Origin: Sandaracinaceae bacterium
GTDB lineage: Bacteria; Myxococcota_A; Polyangia; Polyangiales; Houyiibacteriaceae
Assembly: GCA_020633075.1 (NCBI GenBank)
Contig: JACKEI010000001.1
Span: forward strand, 744,001 to 808,000
Direction of reading: 5' to 3'
Length of the DNA: 64,000 nt
The notes under the pieces are model-generated. The model made no database searches, was not told the DNA's origin, and was given only the letters and a program-made list of their open reading frames with translations. The position numbers and the translations under genes were made by a program. Shown piece after piece: positions 8,412 to 20,401 of the stretch (its first letter is position 1; every line of letters starts with the position of its first letter).

Positions 8412-9836
8412 ATGGATGCAGCGCGCTTCTTCGATGAGATGCTAGGTGAAGGGGACACGGCTCGCGGGCCGTATGAAGACTACAAGGCTTGGTTCGACGG
8501 GGAGGAGAACGCTCGCCTGCTGCAGCGCTCCGCAGACGCCGAGGCGATCTTCCGGCGGACGGGCATCACGTTCAATGTCTACGGGGACGAAGACGCTGCC
8601 GAGCGCCTGATCCCCTTCGACATCATCCCGCGCATCCTCTCGGACCGCGAGTGGACGCGGCTGTCGCGCGGCATCGAGCAGCGCGTGCGAGCCATCAACG
8701 CGTTTCTGCACGACATCTATCACCGCCAGGAGATCCTGCGGGCGGGTCGCATCCCGGCGCGCCTCATCGACCAGAACGAGGCGTTCCTGCCGGAGATGGT
8801 GGGCGCGACACCGCCCGCGAACGTGTACACGCACATCGTCGGCGTGGACATCGTGCGCACCGGGGAGGACGACTTCTTCGTGCTGGAGGACAACGCGCGC
8901 ACCCCCTCGGGTGTCTCGTACATGCTCGAGAACCGCGAGACCATGCTGCAGATGTTCCCGGAGCTCTTCGCCAGGCAGAAGGTGCGGCCGGTCGGGGACT
9001 ACCCGAAGCACCTGCGCCGCTCGCTGGCCGCTTGCGCTCCCTCGTGCGCGGCGGGGCGCCCCGTGGTCGCGGTGCTCACTCCGGGCATCCACAATTCCGC
9101 GTACTTCGAGCACTCGTTCCTCGCGGACCAGATGGGCGCGGAGCTGGTGGAGGGCCACGACTTGCGCGTCGTCGACGGGCGGGTCGCCATGCGCACCACG
9201 CGCGGCTACCAACCCATCGACGTGCTCTATCGGCGCGTGGACGACGCCTTCCTGGACCCGCTCACGTTCCGGCCGGACTCGGTCATCGGGGTCTCGGGCA
9301 TCATGGACGTGTACCGCGCCGGCCGAATCACCATCGCCAACGCCCCGGGCACCGGCATCGCGGACGACAAGGCCATCTACTCGTACATGCCCGAGATCGT
9401 CGAGTTCTACACGGGCGAGCAGGCCATCCTGAAGAACGTGCCCACGTGGCGCTGTTCCGAGCCGGACTCGCTCGCGTACGTGCTCGAGCACCTCGCCGAG
9501 CTCGTGGTGAAGGAGGTCCACGGCTCCGGTGGCTACGGCATGCTGGTAGGACCGGCGGCCAGCCGCAAGGAGCTCGCGGCCTTCTCCGCCAAGCTCGGCG
9601 CCAACCCCGCCAACTACATCGCGCAGCCCACGCTCGCGCTGTCCACCGTGCCCATCCTCAAGCGCGCGGGCCTAGCCCCGCGGCACGTGGACCTCCGCCC
9701 GTTCGTGCTCATGTCGCCGAACAAGATCTACATCACGCCCGGCGGCCTGACCCGCGTGGCGCTCAAGAAGGGTTCTCTGGTGGTCAACTCCAGCCAAGGC
9801 GGCGGCACCAAAGACACCTGGGTCCTGGAGGAATAG
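8412..9836 (+). CDS. Circularly permuted ATP-grasp protein (type 2)
   Basis: 474 residues, first gene of the Anbu cassette. Sequence features of the circularly permuted ATP-grasp family (DUF404/DUF407) are clear: PFDIIPRIL near the N-terminus, the acidic VLEDNARTPSGVSYMLENR motif that would bind Mg-ATP, a Gly-rich KEVHGSGGYGMLVGP loop and YIAQPTLALS. These enzymes are predicted to ligate an amino group to a carboxylate, probably a peptide or amino acid tag; no substrate is established. The ATG at 8412 is chosen; the frame also opens from a TTG at 8349. Followed after 4 nt by the alpha-E gene. Length fits the family. Confidence 0.93.
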   Translation: MDAARFFDEMLGEGDTARGPYEDYKAWFDGEENARLLQRSADAEAIFRRTGITFNVYGDEDAAERLIPFDIIPRILSDREWTRLSRGIEQRVRAINAFLHDIYHRQEILRAGRIPARLIDQNEAFLPEMVGATPPANVYTHIVGVDIVRTGEDDFFVLEDNARTPSGVSYMLENRETMLQMFPELFARQKVRPVGDYPKHLRRSLAACAPSCAAGRPVVAVLTPGIHNSAYFEHSFLADQMGAELVEGHDLRVVDGRVAMRTTRGYQPIDVLYRRVDDAFLDPLTFRPDSVIGVSGIMDVYRAGRITIANAPGTGIADDKAIYSYMPEIVEFYTGEQAILKNVPTWRCSEPDSLAYVLEHLAELVVKEVHGSGGYGMLVGPAASRKELAAFSAKLGANPANYIAQPTLALSTVPILKRAGLAPRHVDLRPFVLMSPNKIYITPGGLTRVALKKGSLVVNSSQGGGTKDTWVLEE

Positions 9837-9840
9837 GCTC

Positions 9841-10782
9841 ATGCTGGGAAAGACCGCAGGCGGCTTGTTCTGGATGTTTCGCTACCTGGAGCGCGCGGAG
9901 AACACCGCGCGCCTCGTGGACGCGGGGCTGCGTATCGCCCTCACGCGCTCGTCGTCGGAAGAGGACGAGTGGGCGTCCATCGTCGCGACCTCGGGGGTGC
10001 GCGGCGCGTACCTGGCACGCCACAAGGCGTTCGACGCCGAGCGGGTCGTGGACTTCCTGCTGCGCGACCGCAGCAACCCCTCGAGTGTGCTCTCCACCAT
10101 GGAGGGCACGCGCACCAACGCGCGGCTCGTGCGTACCGCGCTCACACGCGAAGTCTGGGAAGCCACCAACGTGGGCTGGATGACGCTCCGTGACGTGCTC
10201 GCGGAACCCCCCGCCAGCCGGGACCTCCCGCGTATCCTCGACACCATCCGTCAACAGACGGCGCTGGTTCGCGGCACCATGAACGGGACCATGCTGCGCA
10301 ACGACATCTACGACTTCGCGCGCATCGGTACCTACCTCGAGCGGGCGGACAACACGGCGCGCATCCTGGACGTGAAGTACTACGTGCTCCTGCCCTCGGC
10401 GGCGCAGATCGGGTCCTCGCTCGACAACGTGCAGTGGGAGACCATCCTGCGCTGCGTCTCCGCCCAGCGAGCCTACCACTGGCTCAACCAGGGCGACGTG
10501 AACCCCCAGACCATCGCCGACTTCCTCATCCTCGACCGGCGCATGCCGCGCTCCCTCGCGTTCTGCTACGACCGCATCTTCGACAACCTCAAGCACCTCT
10601 CGGAGGAGTACGAGCAGGAATACGAGAGCCTCTCGGTCGCGGCTCAGACGCGCACCAACCTCAAGGGGCAGCGCATCGAGACCATCTTCGACTCCGGTCT
10701 GCACGAGTTCATCGAGCGCTTCGTCGACAAGAACAACGCGCTCGGTCACCAGATCGAGCGTGACTTCCGCTTCTACGAGTAG
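9841..10782 (+). CDS. Alpha-E domain protein
   Basis: 313 residues, all-helical alpha-E (DUF403) family, the constant partner of the circularly permuted ATP-grasp enzyme. A duplicated motif supports an internal repeat: WMFRYLERAENTARLVDAG near the start and TYLERADNTARILDVKYY in the middle. No catalytic residues are recognised in the family; a scaffold or substrate-carrier role has been suggested. Starts 4 nt after the ATP-grasp stop, with GGAGG overlapping the end of that gene. Confidence 0.93.
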   Translation: MLGKTAGGLFWMFRYLERAENTARLVDAGLRIALTRSSSEEDEWASIVATSGVRGAYLARHKAFDAERVVDFLLRDRSNPSSVLSTMEGTRTNARLVRTALTREVWEATNVGWMTLRDVLAEPPASRDLPRILDTIRQQTALVRGTMNGTMLRNDIYDFARIGTYLERADNTARILDVKYYVLLPSAAQIGSSLDNVQWETILRCVSAQRAYHWLNQGDVNPQTIADFLILDRRMPRSLAFCYDRIFDNLKHLSEEYEQEYESLSVAAQTRTNLKGQRIETIFDSGLHEFIERFVDKNNALGHQIERDFRFYE

Positions 10783-10790
10783 TCCAGAAG

Positions 10791-11594
10791 ATGCGCCTCA
10801 CGATCTCCCACACGACCCACTACAAGTACGACGCGCCCGTGCGCTACGGCCTGTCGCGGCTGCGCTTGACTCCCAACTCGGACCCCACGCAGACGGTGCT
10901 CACGTGGAAGACCGAGATCGACGGCGGGAAGAAGGAGGTCTCGTACTTCGACCACTTCCACAACCGCGTGGAGCTGATCAGCCTCGACCCTGACGCGACG
11001 GAGATCCACGTCCGCTCCGAGGGGCAGGTGGACACCCGCGACTGCGCCGGCGTGGCCGGTGAGCACCACGGCTACGCGCCGCTGTGGCTCTTCCGGCGCA
11101 CCACACCTCTCACCACGCCCGGGGCGGCCGTGCAGGAGCTCGTCGCCTCCCTCGGCGATCCCTCGGCGGACGCGCTCCCCCGGCTGCACGCGCTCTCGGA
11201 CGCCATCGGCGCTCGCGTGACCTACAGCAAGGGGCAGACCACCTCGACCTCTGCGGTCGAAGAGGTGCTCGCGGCCGGCAAGGGGGTCTGCCAGGACCAC
11301 GCGCACGTCTTCCTCAGCGCCGCGCGCCTCATGGGGCTGCCGGCGCGCTACGTGAGCGGCTACCTCATGATGGACGAGCAGGTGGACCAGGAAGCCAGCC
11401 ACGCTTGGGCGGAGGCGTACGTGCAGGGGCTCGGCTGGGTTGGCTTCGACGTGTCCAACGAGGTCTGCCCGGACGAGCGCTATGTGCGCGTCGCGACGGG
11501 CCTCGACTACCAGGACGCCGCCCCCATCTCCGGCATGCGCTACGGGGTCGCCTCGGAGTCGATGGTGGTCGCCGTGCAGGTCAGCGAGCAGTAA
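10791..11594 (+). CDS. Transglutaminase-like cysteine peptidase
   Basis: 267 residues. The N-terminal beta region (LTISHTTHYKYDAPV) typical of bacterial transglutaminase-like proteins is followed by the core with catalytic Cys167 in GKGVCQDHAHVF, His204 in ASHAWAEAYV and Asp220 in WVGFDVSN. It would act as a thiol protease or amidase on peptide or isopeptide bonds. In this cassette it is expected to reverse or process what the ATP-grasp enzyme makes, by analogy with ligase/peptidase pairs. No signal peptide, so cytoplasmic. 8 nt downstream of the alpha-E gene. Confidence 0.92.
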   Translation: MRLTISHTTHYKYDAPVRYGLSRLRLTPNSDPTQTVLTWKTEIDGGKKEVSYFDHFHNRVELISLDPDATEIHVRSEGQVDTRDCAGVAGEHHGYAPLWLFRRTTPLTTPGAAVQELVASLGDPSADALPRLHALSDAIGARVTYSKGQTTSTSAVEEVLAAGKGVCQDHAHVFLSAARLMGLPARYVSGYLMMDEQVDQEASHAWAEAYVQGLGWVGFDVSNEVCPDERYVRVATGLDYQDAAPISGMRYGVASESMVVAVQVSEQ

Positions 11595-11639
11595 GATACG
11601 CGCCGAGGCACCCCACCCCCTGCCGAGGCAAGCACGACC

Positions 11640-12401
11640 ATGACCTACTGTGTTGGATTAAGAATGGATCGCGGGCTCGTCTTCATGTCGGACACGCGCA
11701 CCAACGCGGGCGTGGACAACATCTCCAAGTTCCGGAAGATGTTCACGTGGGTGAAGGACGATCGCGTCATCACGCTGCTCACGGCGGGTAACCTGGCCAC
11801 CACGCAGGCCCTGGTCAGCCTGCTGGACGAGCGCGCCAAGGCCCCCGCCGAGCGCAGCCCCACCATCCTCGAGGCGCCCTCCATGTTTCAGGTCGCGCGC
11901 ATCGTGGGTGAGACCCTCCGGGAGATCATCAGTCAGGCCAGCGGCACCGGTCAGCGCGCAGACTCCACCTTCTCGGCGACCGTCATCTTGGGCGGCCAGA
12001 TCGATGACACCGAGCCACGGCTCTTCATGATCTATCCGGAGGGCAACTTCCTCGAGGCCTCCGACGACACCCCCTTCTTCCAGATCGGCGAGACCAAGTA
12101 CGGACGTCCCATCCTCATTCGGGCCTACGACCCGTCCATGACCTTCGAAGACGCCATCAAGCTGCTGCTCGTCTCCTTCGACTCCACCATCAAGGCCAAC
12201 CTCTCCGTGGGCATGCCCCTGGACCTGCAGGTCTACGAGCGCGACTCCCTGCGGGTCACGCGGCAGCTGCGCATCAACCGTGAAGACCCGTACTTCCAGA
12301 CCATCTCTCAGGGCTGGGGGGACGCGCTCAAGCAGGCCTTCATGTCTCTGCCGGCGTTCGAGTTCCCGCCCGCCGACGGGCCGCCCGATCTCGGCCACTG
12401 A
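11640..12401 (+). CDS. Anbu (proteasome-like peptidase, BPH)
   Basis: 253 residues. Anbu is the bacterial relative of proteasome beta subunits and HslV. The N-terminus MTYCVGLRMDRGLVFMSDTR gives the nucleophile Thr2 after Met removal, Asp18 and a lysine at 30 or 33 that fit the Thr-Asp-Lys triad. Length is normal for Anbu and longer than HslV (about 175). Anbu forms a ring-like or helical self-compartmentalised assembly in characterised cases, with weak or unknown peptidase specificity. The gene closes the ATP-grasp, alpha-E, transglutaminase, Anbu set, the order recorded in many proteobacteria. It starts 45 nt after the transglutaminase stop. Confidence 0.94.
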   Translation: MTYCVGLRMDRGLVFMSDTRTNAGVDNISKFRKMFTWVKDDRVITLLTAGNLATTQALVSLLDERAKAPAERSPTILEAPSMFQVARIVGETLREIISQASGTGQRADSTFSATVILGGQIDDTEPRLFMIYPEGNFLEASDDTPFFQIGETKYGRPILIRAYDPSMTFEDAIKLLLVSFDSTIKANLSVGMPLDLQVYERDSLRVTRQLRINREDPYFQTISQGWGDALKQAFMSLPAFEFPPADGPPDLGH

Positions 12402-12414
12402 GCGGGCGCAATAC

Positions 12415-12443
12415 TTGCTATTTGGGGGTCCGCGCGATTAGAT
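12415..12443 (+). promoter_or_regulatory. Candidate promoter for the 84-residue gene
   Basis: TTGCTA at 12415-12420 and TTAGAT at 12438-12443 are separated by 17 bases, upstream of the small gene at 12486. Matches to the sigma70 consensus are partial (4/6 and 3/6). Confidence 0.3.
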
Positions 12444-12485
12444 GCGCAGGAACGTAGTTTCTTTCCATTCCAAGGAGGCCCTCGC

Positions 12486-12740
12486 GTGAACGAGCTTGCA
12501 CGCTACCTGGTCGAGAACGCCATAATCGACTTCAAAGGTGGCATCACGATTGATCAAGTCAGGGGATTCCTCCGCACGGAAGACAGCCGCGAGTCCCGCG
12601 CGCTGTTGTCCAAGCTGATCGACGACGATGGGGTCGACGCGCTGATGCTGACCATCGCGGACTGTCTGAAGGACTTCATCCGCTCCGGAATCAACGAGGA
12701 GGTGGTTCGCGGACAGCTGGCGTCGTACAGCCAGTCCTGA
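12486..12740 (+). CDS. Small hypothetical protein
   Basis: 84 residues, not recognised. It begins at GTG with a very strong ribosome binding site, AAGGAGG at 12472-12478, seven bases upstream, the best in the window. The protein is mostly helical and acidic (DDDGVDALMLTIADC) and has one cysteine and no signal or membrane segment. It lies 84 nt after the Anbu gene on the same strand, with its own candidate promoter in between, so it may or may not belong to that cassette. Confidence 0.75.
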   Translation: MNELARYLVENAIIDFKGGITIDQVRGFLRTEDSRESRALLSKLIDDDGVDALMLTIADCLKDFIRSGINEEVVRGQLASYSQS

Positions 12741-12774
12741 CTCTGGCGGTGGCGCCCGGCGACGTGAGGGGAGG

Positions 12775-12803
12775 CTCGCAATCGCCGACGAGGCTGCTAC
12801 CAT
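12775..12803 (+). promoter_or_regulatory. Candidate promoter for the DsbA-like lipoprotein
   Basis: CTCGCA at 12775-12780, 17-base spacer, TACCAT at 12798-12803, only 9 nt before the ATG at 12813. The -35 is weak. The short distance would give a leaderless or nearly leaderless mRNA, as for several other genes here. Confidence 0.3.
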
Positions 12804-12812
12804 CCGGCCGCC

Positions 12813-13772
12813 ATGAAGTGGTCAAACCCTGGGTCCAAGAGTGAGTCCCCCGTGAAGCGGGGAGGGGGAGCCTCCGGCGTCGGGCTGGGCGTCGTGCTTG
12901 GGCTCCTGGCAGTGGGTACGTCCGGCTGCGGCGGCGACGAGGCGGCTGCGACCACGGAGGCCCAGGTGGTGTCACCCGAAGCGAGCCCCTCGCGGCCGTC
13001 GGAGAGCGCGCCCCAGGACCTCCCAGGGGTGGACACCTCGGAGCTGGACCGCACCGCGCGACGCATCTGGTGGTCGCAGGTCAGTGACCTGACCTCCCCC
13101 TGCGGCGAGCCGGTGAGCGTCGCCGAGTGCATCACCACCAACGTCGCGTGCCGGACCTGCGTCCCTGCGGCGCGCTACCTGGCGCGCCTGGCGGCCGGCG
13201 GTCTCGAGCGAGACGAGCTGCGCGACCACTTCCGCATCCGCTACGGAAGCGACACGCGCATCGACATCAACCTGGACGACGCGCCCATCCGCGGCGCCGT
13301 GATGGCGCCCGTCACCATCGTCGAGTTCAGCGACTTCGAGTGCCCCTTCTGCGCGCGCGCCCACCGGCCGCTCAACCGCGCGGTCGAGGAGTTCCCCGGG
13401 CAGGTGCGGCTGGTGTTCCGGCACTACCCGCTGTCCATGCACCAGCACGCCGCCGCAGCCGCCGTGGCCGCGGAAGCCGCCGGCGCGCAGGGCAAGTTCT
13501 GGGAGATGCACGACCTGCTCTTCGACAACCAGACCGCGCTCGAGCCCAACGACATCGCGCGCTACGCGCAGTCCCTGCGGCTGGACATGGACCGCTTCCG
13601 GGCGGACTTCGAAGACGAGGCCCTGCGCGCACGGGTGGACCGCTCCCGGGCAGAGGGCCAGCGCATCGGGGTCAACAGCACCCCATCCGTCTACGTCAAC
13701 GGCCGCGAGCTGCCTCCCGCGCAGCTGGACGAACTGGTGGAGTACCTGCGCGAGGAGATCGCGGCGCGATGA
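12813..13772 (+). CDS. DsbA-family thiol oxidoreductase lipoprotein
   Basis: 319 residues. A signal peptide with the lipobox TSGC (Cys39) and a disordered Ser/Pro/Glu linker lead to a thioredoxin fold with the active site CPFC at 177-180 in VEFSDFECPFCARAH and the cis-proline loop NSTPSVYVNG. It resembles the DsbA/DsbG-like thioredoxin_4 family that also includes the BdbD group. Extra cysteines at about 97, 106, 113 and 116 precede the domain. It would oxidise or isomerise disulfides of exported proteins. Its ATGA overlaps the start of a TlpA-type protein, so the two are coupled and may form a redox pair. Confidence 0.88.
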   Translation: MKWSNPGSKSESPVKRGGGASGVGLGVVLGLLAVGTSGCGGDEAAATTEAQVVSPEASPSRPSESAPQDLPGVDTSELDRTARRIWWSQVSDLTSPCGEPVSVAECITTNVACRTCVPAARYLARLAAGGLERDELRDHFRIRYGSDTRIDINLDDAPIRGAVMAPVTIVEFSDFECPFCARAHRPLNRAVEEFPGQVRLVFRHYPLSMHQHAAAAAVAAEAAGAQGKFWEMHDLLFDNQTALEPNDIARYAQSLRLDMDRFRADFEDEALRARVDRSRAEGQRIGVNSTPSVYVNGRELPPAQLDELVEYLREEIAAR

Positions 13773-14326
13773 GAGCGCGCGTGAATCTTCTCCGTGGCGC
13801 CTCGTCCGAGCGGCTCATGCACCGCTCCCTCGCCGCGCTCGCCGCGCTCGCCTTCGTGGCGGCGTCCTTCCTCGGTCCCACAGCCGCCCTGGCCCTCCGT
13901 AGCGGGCAGCCCGCTCCCGAGATCGGCCTCACGGACCGCGCCGGTCAGCGCGTGGATCTCCAGAGCTTGCGCGGCAAGGTGGTGCTGGTGGACTTCTGGG
14001 CCTCCTGGTGTGCCCCCTGCCGTGAAGAGCTGCCCGTGCTGGAGCGCTTCTACCGGACCTACCGCGAGCGCGGGCTGGTGGTGGTGGGCGTCAACGTCGA
14101 CCAAGACGTCTCCAACATGACCCGCTTCCTCGAGCGTCAGCCCCTGACCTTCCCGGTCGTCCACGACGCCCAGCACGCCGTCGCGGGGCGCTACGACCCC
14201 ACCACCATGCCCTCGTCGTACCTGATCGACCGCGCGGGGGTGGTGCGCAGCGTGCACCGCGGATTCCGCGCCGCCGACGCCGCCGGGCTCGAGGCGGAGA
14301 TCCGCGCCCTGCTCGAAGCCAACTGA
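13769..14326 (+). CDS. TlpA/ResA-like thioredoxin-fold protein
   Basis: 185 residues. A signal peptide or membrane anchor (LAALAALAFVAASFLG) is followed by a redoxin domain with WCAPC (Cys81, Cys84) in DFWASWCAPCREE and TTMPSSYLIDRAG with the cis-proline. Typical of TlpA/ResA/CcmG proteins that reduce disulfides outside the membrane, often for cytochrome c maturation. That would suit the two cytochrome-like lipoproteins nearby, but the link is inference. Starts in the ATGA overlap with the DsbA-like gene. Confidence 0.88.
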   Translation: MRARVNLLRGASSERLMHRSLAALAALAFVAASFLGPTAALALRSGQPAPEIGLTDRAGQRVDLQSLRGKVVLVDFWASWCAPCREELPVLERFYRTYRERGLVVVGVNVDQDVSNMTRFLERQPLTFPVVHDAQHAVAGRYDPTTMPSSYLIDRAGVVRSVHRGFRAADAAGLEAEIRALLEAN

Positions 14327-14444
14327 GCCTTCTCGGGCGCACCGCCTTGCCGGTCCCCCATCGCTCTGATAAAGCGGCCCCGGTCGTGAGCGTCGCTCTC
14401 GAATCGAGGCAGGATCGCGGCCACCCCTCCAGCCGATCGAGCCT

Positions 14445-17807
<3,363 letters not shown>

Positions 17808-17857
17808 GTCGACGTCAAGACGTTGACTGCGTCCCGTTTTGGTGATTGTTTCCCGTC

Positions 17858-18175
17858 ATGAAGGAGCGCGTCCAGGCTGCAATCGACGATGTGCTGCGCC
17901 CGCTGTTGGAGGCGGACGGCGGCGGCGTCGAGCTGTTGGACGTGTCTCCCAAGCGGGTGAGCCTGCGGCTGCGTGGAAAGGCGGCCTACAGCGTCGGCGG
18001 CCGCTACATCCGCACGCTGGTGATCGAGCCGCTGCTGCGCAAGGCTAGCGGCGTCCCCACGCTCGAGGTGGTGCTCGAGGACGAGGTGTCGCGTCCGCGC
18101 TCCATCGAGATGGACGCGGGTGAGGTCATGCGCGAGATCGAAGAGCAAGAGGCCCGCGACCGCGCGCGTTCCTGA
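17858..18175 (+). CDS. NifU C-terminal-like protein lacking cysteines
   Basis: 105 residues. The sequence follows the NifU/NfuA C-terminal domain: an IDDVLRPLLEADGGGVELLDV opening, then VSLRLRGKA and a VIEPLLRKA helix. The CxxC that holds the Fe-S cluster should fall in the GAC-x-x-C loop after the LRLRG strand, but here the loop reads GKAAYSVGG, and the whole protein has no cysteine. It therefore cannot carry a cluster in the usual way. It could be a protein-interaction or regulatory derivative. Start: ATG 17858; a TTG at 17846 is possible. Located 50 nt after carB, perhaps cotranscribed. Confidence 0.75.
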   Translation: MKERVQAAIDDVLRPLLEADGGGVELLDVSPKRVSLRLRGKAAYSVGGRYIRTLVIEPLLRKASGVPTLEVVLEDEVSRPRSIEMDAGEVMREIEEQEARDRARS

Positions 18176-18179
18176 GCCT

Positions 18180-18908
18180 TCAGAAGATGGCCTTGGCCAG
18201 CAGCGCCAGCGCGCAGGCGCCCGAGATGATCAGGATCGACAGCCGCATGGGGCGCCCCTCCACGCGGCCGATGGTGTAGCGGCTCAGCCAGAGACCCAGC
18301 AGCGTGGGGACCACCAGGAAGAGCCCCAGCCAGAGGTCCAGGGCGGCGAAGTCTCCACGCACCACGCGCCCTCCCAGGGTCATGACGATGCCCACCGAGA
18401 ACGCGAGCGCGAGGGATGCGCGCACTGTGGGGCCGGCATCCTCTTTGTAGAGCAGCGCCAATGGGGGGCCGCCCATGGCCGAGAGGTAGTCGGCCGCGCC
18501 GCCAAAGAACCCGGCCGCGGTCTCCGTGCGAGCGTTGCGCGCGACGCGGCGCTCGGTGGACAGCAGGGCCACCGCGATGAGCGTGATCATCCCGATGATG
18601 CCGTTGCGCGCCGCCTCGGGCACGGTGATCAACAGCATGCCGAGCGCGGTCCCCGGGAGGCGCCCGAGCGTCATGTACCCCACGCTGCGCAGGTCCGCGT
18701 GCTTGCGCTCGCGGTAGAGCATCATGAACGTCAGGGGCAGCTGCACACACAGCTGCGGCACGGGGGCCAGGCGGGGGTCCACCAAGATCAAGATGGGGAC
18801 GCTCACGATGCCGAAGCCGAAGCCCACCGTGCCCTGCACCCCTGCGGCAATGACCGTCACCCCGAACGCGAGGGCGAGCGTCAGCGGGTCGAGGGTCAGC
18901 AGCTCCAC
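18180..18908 (-). CDS. TSUP-family (TauE/SafE-like) permease
   Basis: 242 residues with about eight hydrophobic helices. The opening LALAFGVTVIAAGVQGTVGFGFGIVSVPIL matches the first repeat of the sulfite exporter TauE/SafE family, and the second repeat has the related GGAADYLSAMGGPPLALLY. Members export sulfite, sulfoacetate or other organosulfur anions; the substrate here is unknown. The GTG at 18908 starts just before the first helix. The frame is open farther upstream, but that part overlaps the crotonase gene. It converges with the NifU-like gene and is divergent from the crotonase. Confidence 0.85.
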   Translation of the reverse strand: MELLTLDPLTLALAFGVTVIAAGVQGTVGFGFGIVSVPILILVDPRLAPVPQLCVQLPLTFMMLYRERKHADLRSVGYMTLGRLPGTALGMLLITVPEAARNGIIGMITLIAVALLSTERRVARNARTETAAGFFGGAADYLSAMGGPPLALLYKEDAGPTVRASLALAFSVGIVMTLGGRVVRGDFAALDLWLGLFLVVPTLLGLWLSRYTIGRVEGRPMRLSILIISGACALALLAKAIF

Positions 18909-18971
18909 GGCGCCCGGCTTAGCAGGTTTTCCCGCGACCGCCGCACGGCGGGTGCTGCTATCGTTGGCTCG

Positions 18972-19736
18972 ATGTCTGCCCCTCCCGTACTCGCCCGCGA
19001 AGATCAAGGTCGCGTCCGCCGCCTGATCCTGAACCGCCCCGAGAAGAAGAACGCGCTCTCCGGTGAGCTGGCTGGTGCGCTGGTGGCCGCGCTCCAAGAG
19101 GCCAACGCCGACCCGGGGGTGGGTGCCGTGGTGCTGGCGTCCACCGGGGACATGTGGAGCGCCGGGGTGGACGTGAACGTGTTCCTGCAGATCGCCGCGG
19201 GGCAGCCCGCGCCCGATGCGCTGGTGCGCTTGACCCACCACCTGCGCGCCTTCGAGAAGCCCCTCATCGCGTGCGTGCAGGGCCCCACCTTGGGCATGGG
19301 CGTGACCATCCTCCCGCACTTCGACCTGGTGTACGCGGGGGAGCGCGCGACCTTCGGGACCCCGTTCGTGAAGCTGGGGCTGGTGCTGGAGTATGGCAGC
19401 TCCTTCACGCTGCCGCGCTTGATTGGCCGCCAGCGCGCCAACGAGCTCATCCTGCGCGCGAAGCCCATCAGCGCAGCGACGGCGGCCGACTGGGGCTTGG
19501 TCACGCGTGTGTTCGCGGACGACGCGCTCGACGAAGAGGTGCTGCGTATCGCGACGGACGTGGCCGGCGCGCCGGCTGGCGCCGTGGCGGCCTGCAAGCG
19601 CCTGTTGCTGGAGGGCGAAGAGACCACGCTCGAGGCTGCGGTCGCCGCCGAGAACCTGGCGCTGAGCACGCGCTACGGCTCGGCCGAGAACGTCGCGGCC
19701 GTGACGGCCATCCTCGACAAGGGCAAGCGTTCGTGA
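18972..19736 (+). CDS. Enoyl-CoA hydratase/isomerase (crotonase) family
   Basis: 254 residues. Crotonase fold: NRPEKKNALSGELAGAL, oxyanion-hole segment STGDMWSAGVDVN and the second backbone-amide segment VQGPTLGMGVTILPHFDLVYA, then FGTPFVKLGLVLEYGSS. The family handles acyl-CoA thioesters (hydration, isomerisation, hydrolysis). The exact reaction cannot be read, since one usual glutamate position in the GPTLGMG region is not obvious. TATCGT lies 7 nt before the ATG. The last bases overlap the nitroreductase start (GTGA). Confidence 0.88.
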   Translation: MSAPPVLAREDQGRVRRLILNRPEKKNALSGELAGALVAALQEANADPGVGAVVLASTGDMWSAGVDVNVFLQIAAGQPAPDALVRLTHHLRAFEKPLIACVQGPTLGMGVTILPHFDLVYAGERATFGTPFVKLGLVLEYGSSFTLPRLIGRQRANELILRAKPISAATAADWGLVTRVFADDALDEEVLRIATDVAGAPAGAVAACKRLLLEGEETTLEAAVAAENLALSTRYGSAENVAAVTAILDKGKRS

Positions 19737-20398
19737 CCCGCGACTTCGACGAGGTGGTGCGCGCGCGGCGCTCGGTCCGCGGCTTCAAGCCCGACACGGT
19801 CCCCGCAGACGTCATCGAGGCGTGCCTCGCCTTGGCTCAGCAGGCGCCCAGCAACTGCAACGTGCAGCCCTGGCGCGTCTACCTGGCCTCCGGGGAAGCG
19901 CGTGACCGCATCCGCACCGGCATGCTGGAGGCCTTCGCGGCTGGGCGCTACGAGGAGATGGAGCACCCCATCGACGCGTTCGCGGGCGAGTACCGCAAGC
20001 GGCAGGTGGCGTGCGCCGTCGAGATGTACGGCAAGATGGGCGTCGGACGCGACGACAAGCAGGGGCGCTTGGACGCGCACGCGCGCAACTTTGCGCTCTT
20101 CGACGCTCCGCACGTTGCCATCGTCTGCATGGACCGCTCGTTCGGCATCGGCGTGGCGCTCGACGTGGGCATGTGGGTGCAGACCTTCATGCTGGCGCTG
20201 ACCTCGCGAGGTGTCGGCTCGTGCGCGCAGGCCGCGCTGCGCGCCTACGCGGGGCTCATCGCGCGCGAGCTCGAGATCCCGGACAACGAGCTGATGCTGT
20301 GCGGGGTGTCCTTTGGCTACGAGGACGAGAGCGTGCCGGTCAACGCCACGCGGCAGCCGCGAGACCCGGTGGACGCCAACGTGATGCGGCGCGGGTAG
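19733..20398 (+). CDS. Nitroreductase family protein
   Basis: 221 residues from a GTG that overlaps the crotonase stop. The nitroreductase fold is shown by VVRARRSVRGFKPDTV, AQQAPSNCNVQPWRVYL (FMN-binding) and the C-terminal GVGSCAQAALRAYAG and FGYEDES. Such flavoenzymes reduce nitro compounds, quinones or enones with NAD(P)H. Coupling to the crotonase suggests a shared pathway for an acyl-CoA or enoyl compound, which is inference. Confidence 0.9.
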   Translation: MTRDFDEVVRARRSVRGFKPDTVPADVIEACLALAQQAPSNCNVQPWRVYLASGEARDRIRTGMLEAFAAGRYEEMEHPIDAFAGEYRKRQVACAVEMYGKMGVGRDDKQGRLDAHARNFALFDAPHVAIVCMDRSFGIGVALDVGMWVQTFMLALTSRGVGSCAQAALRAYAGLIARELEIPDNELMLCGVSFGYEDESVPVNATRQPRDPVDANVMRRG

Positions 20399-20401
20399 GG
20401 C

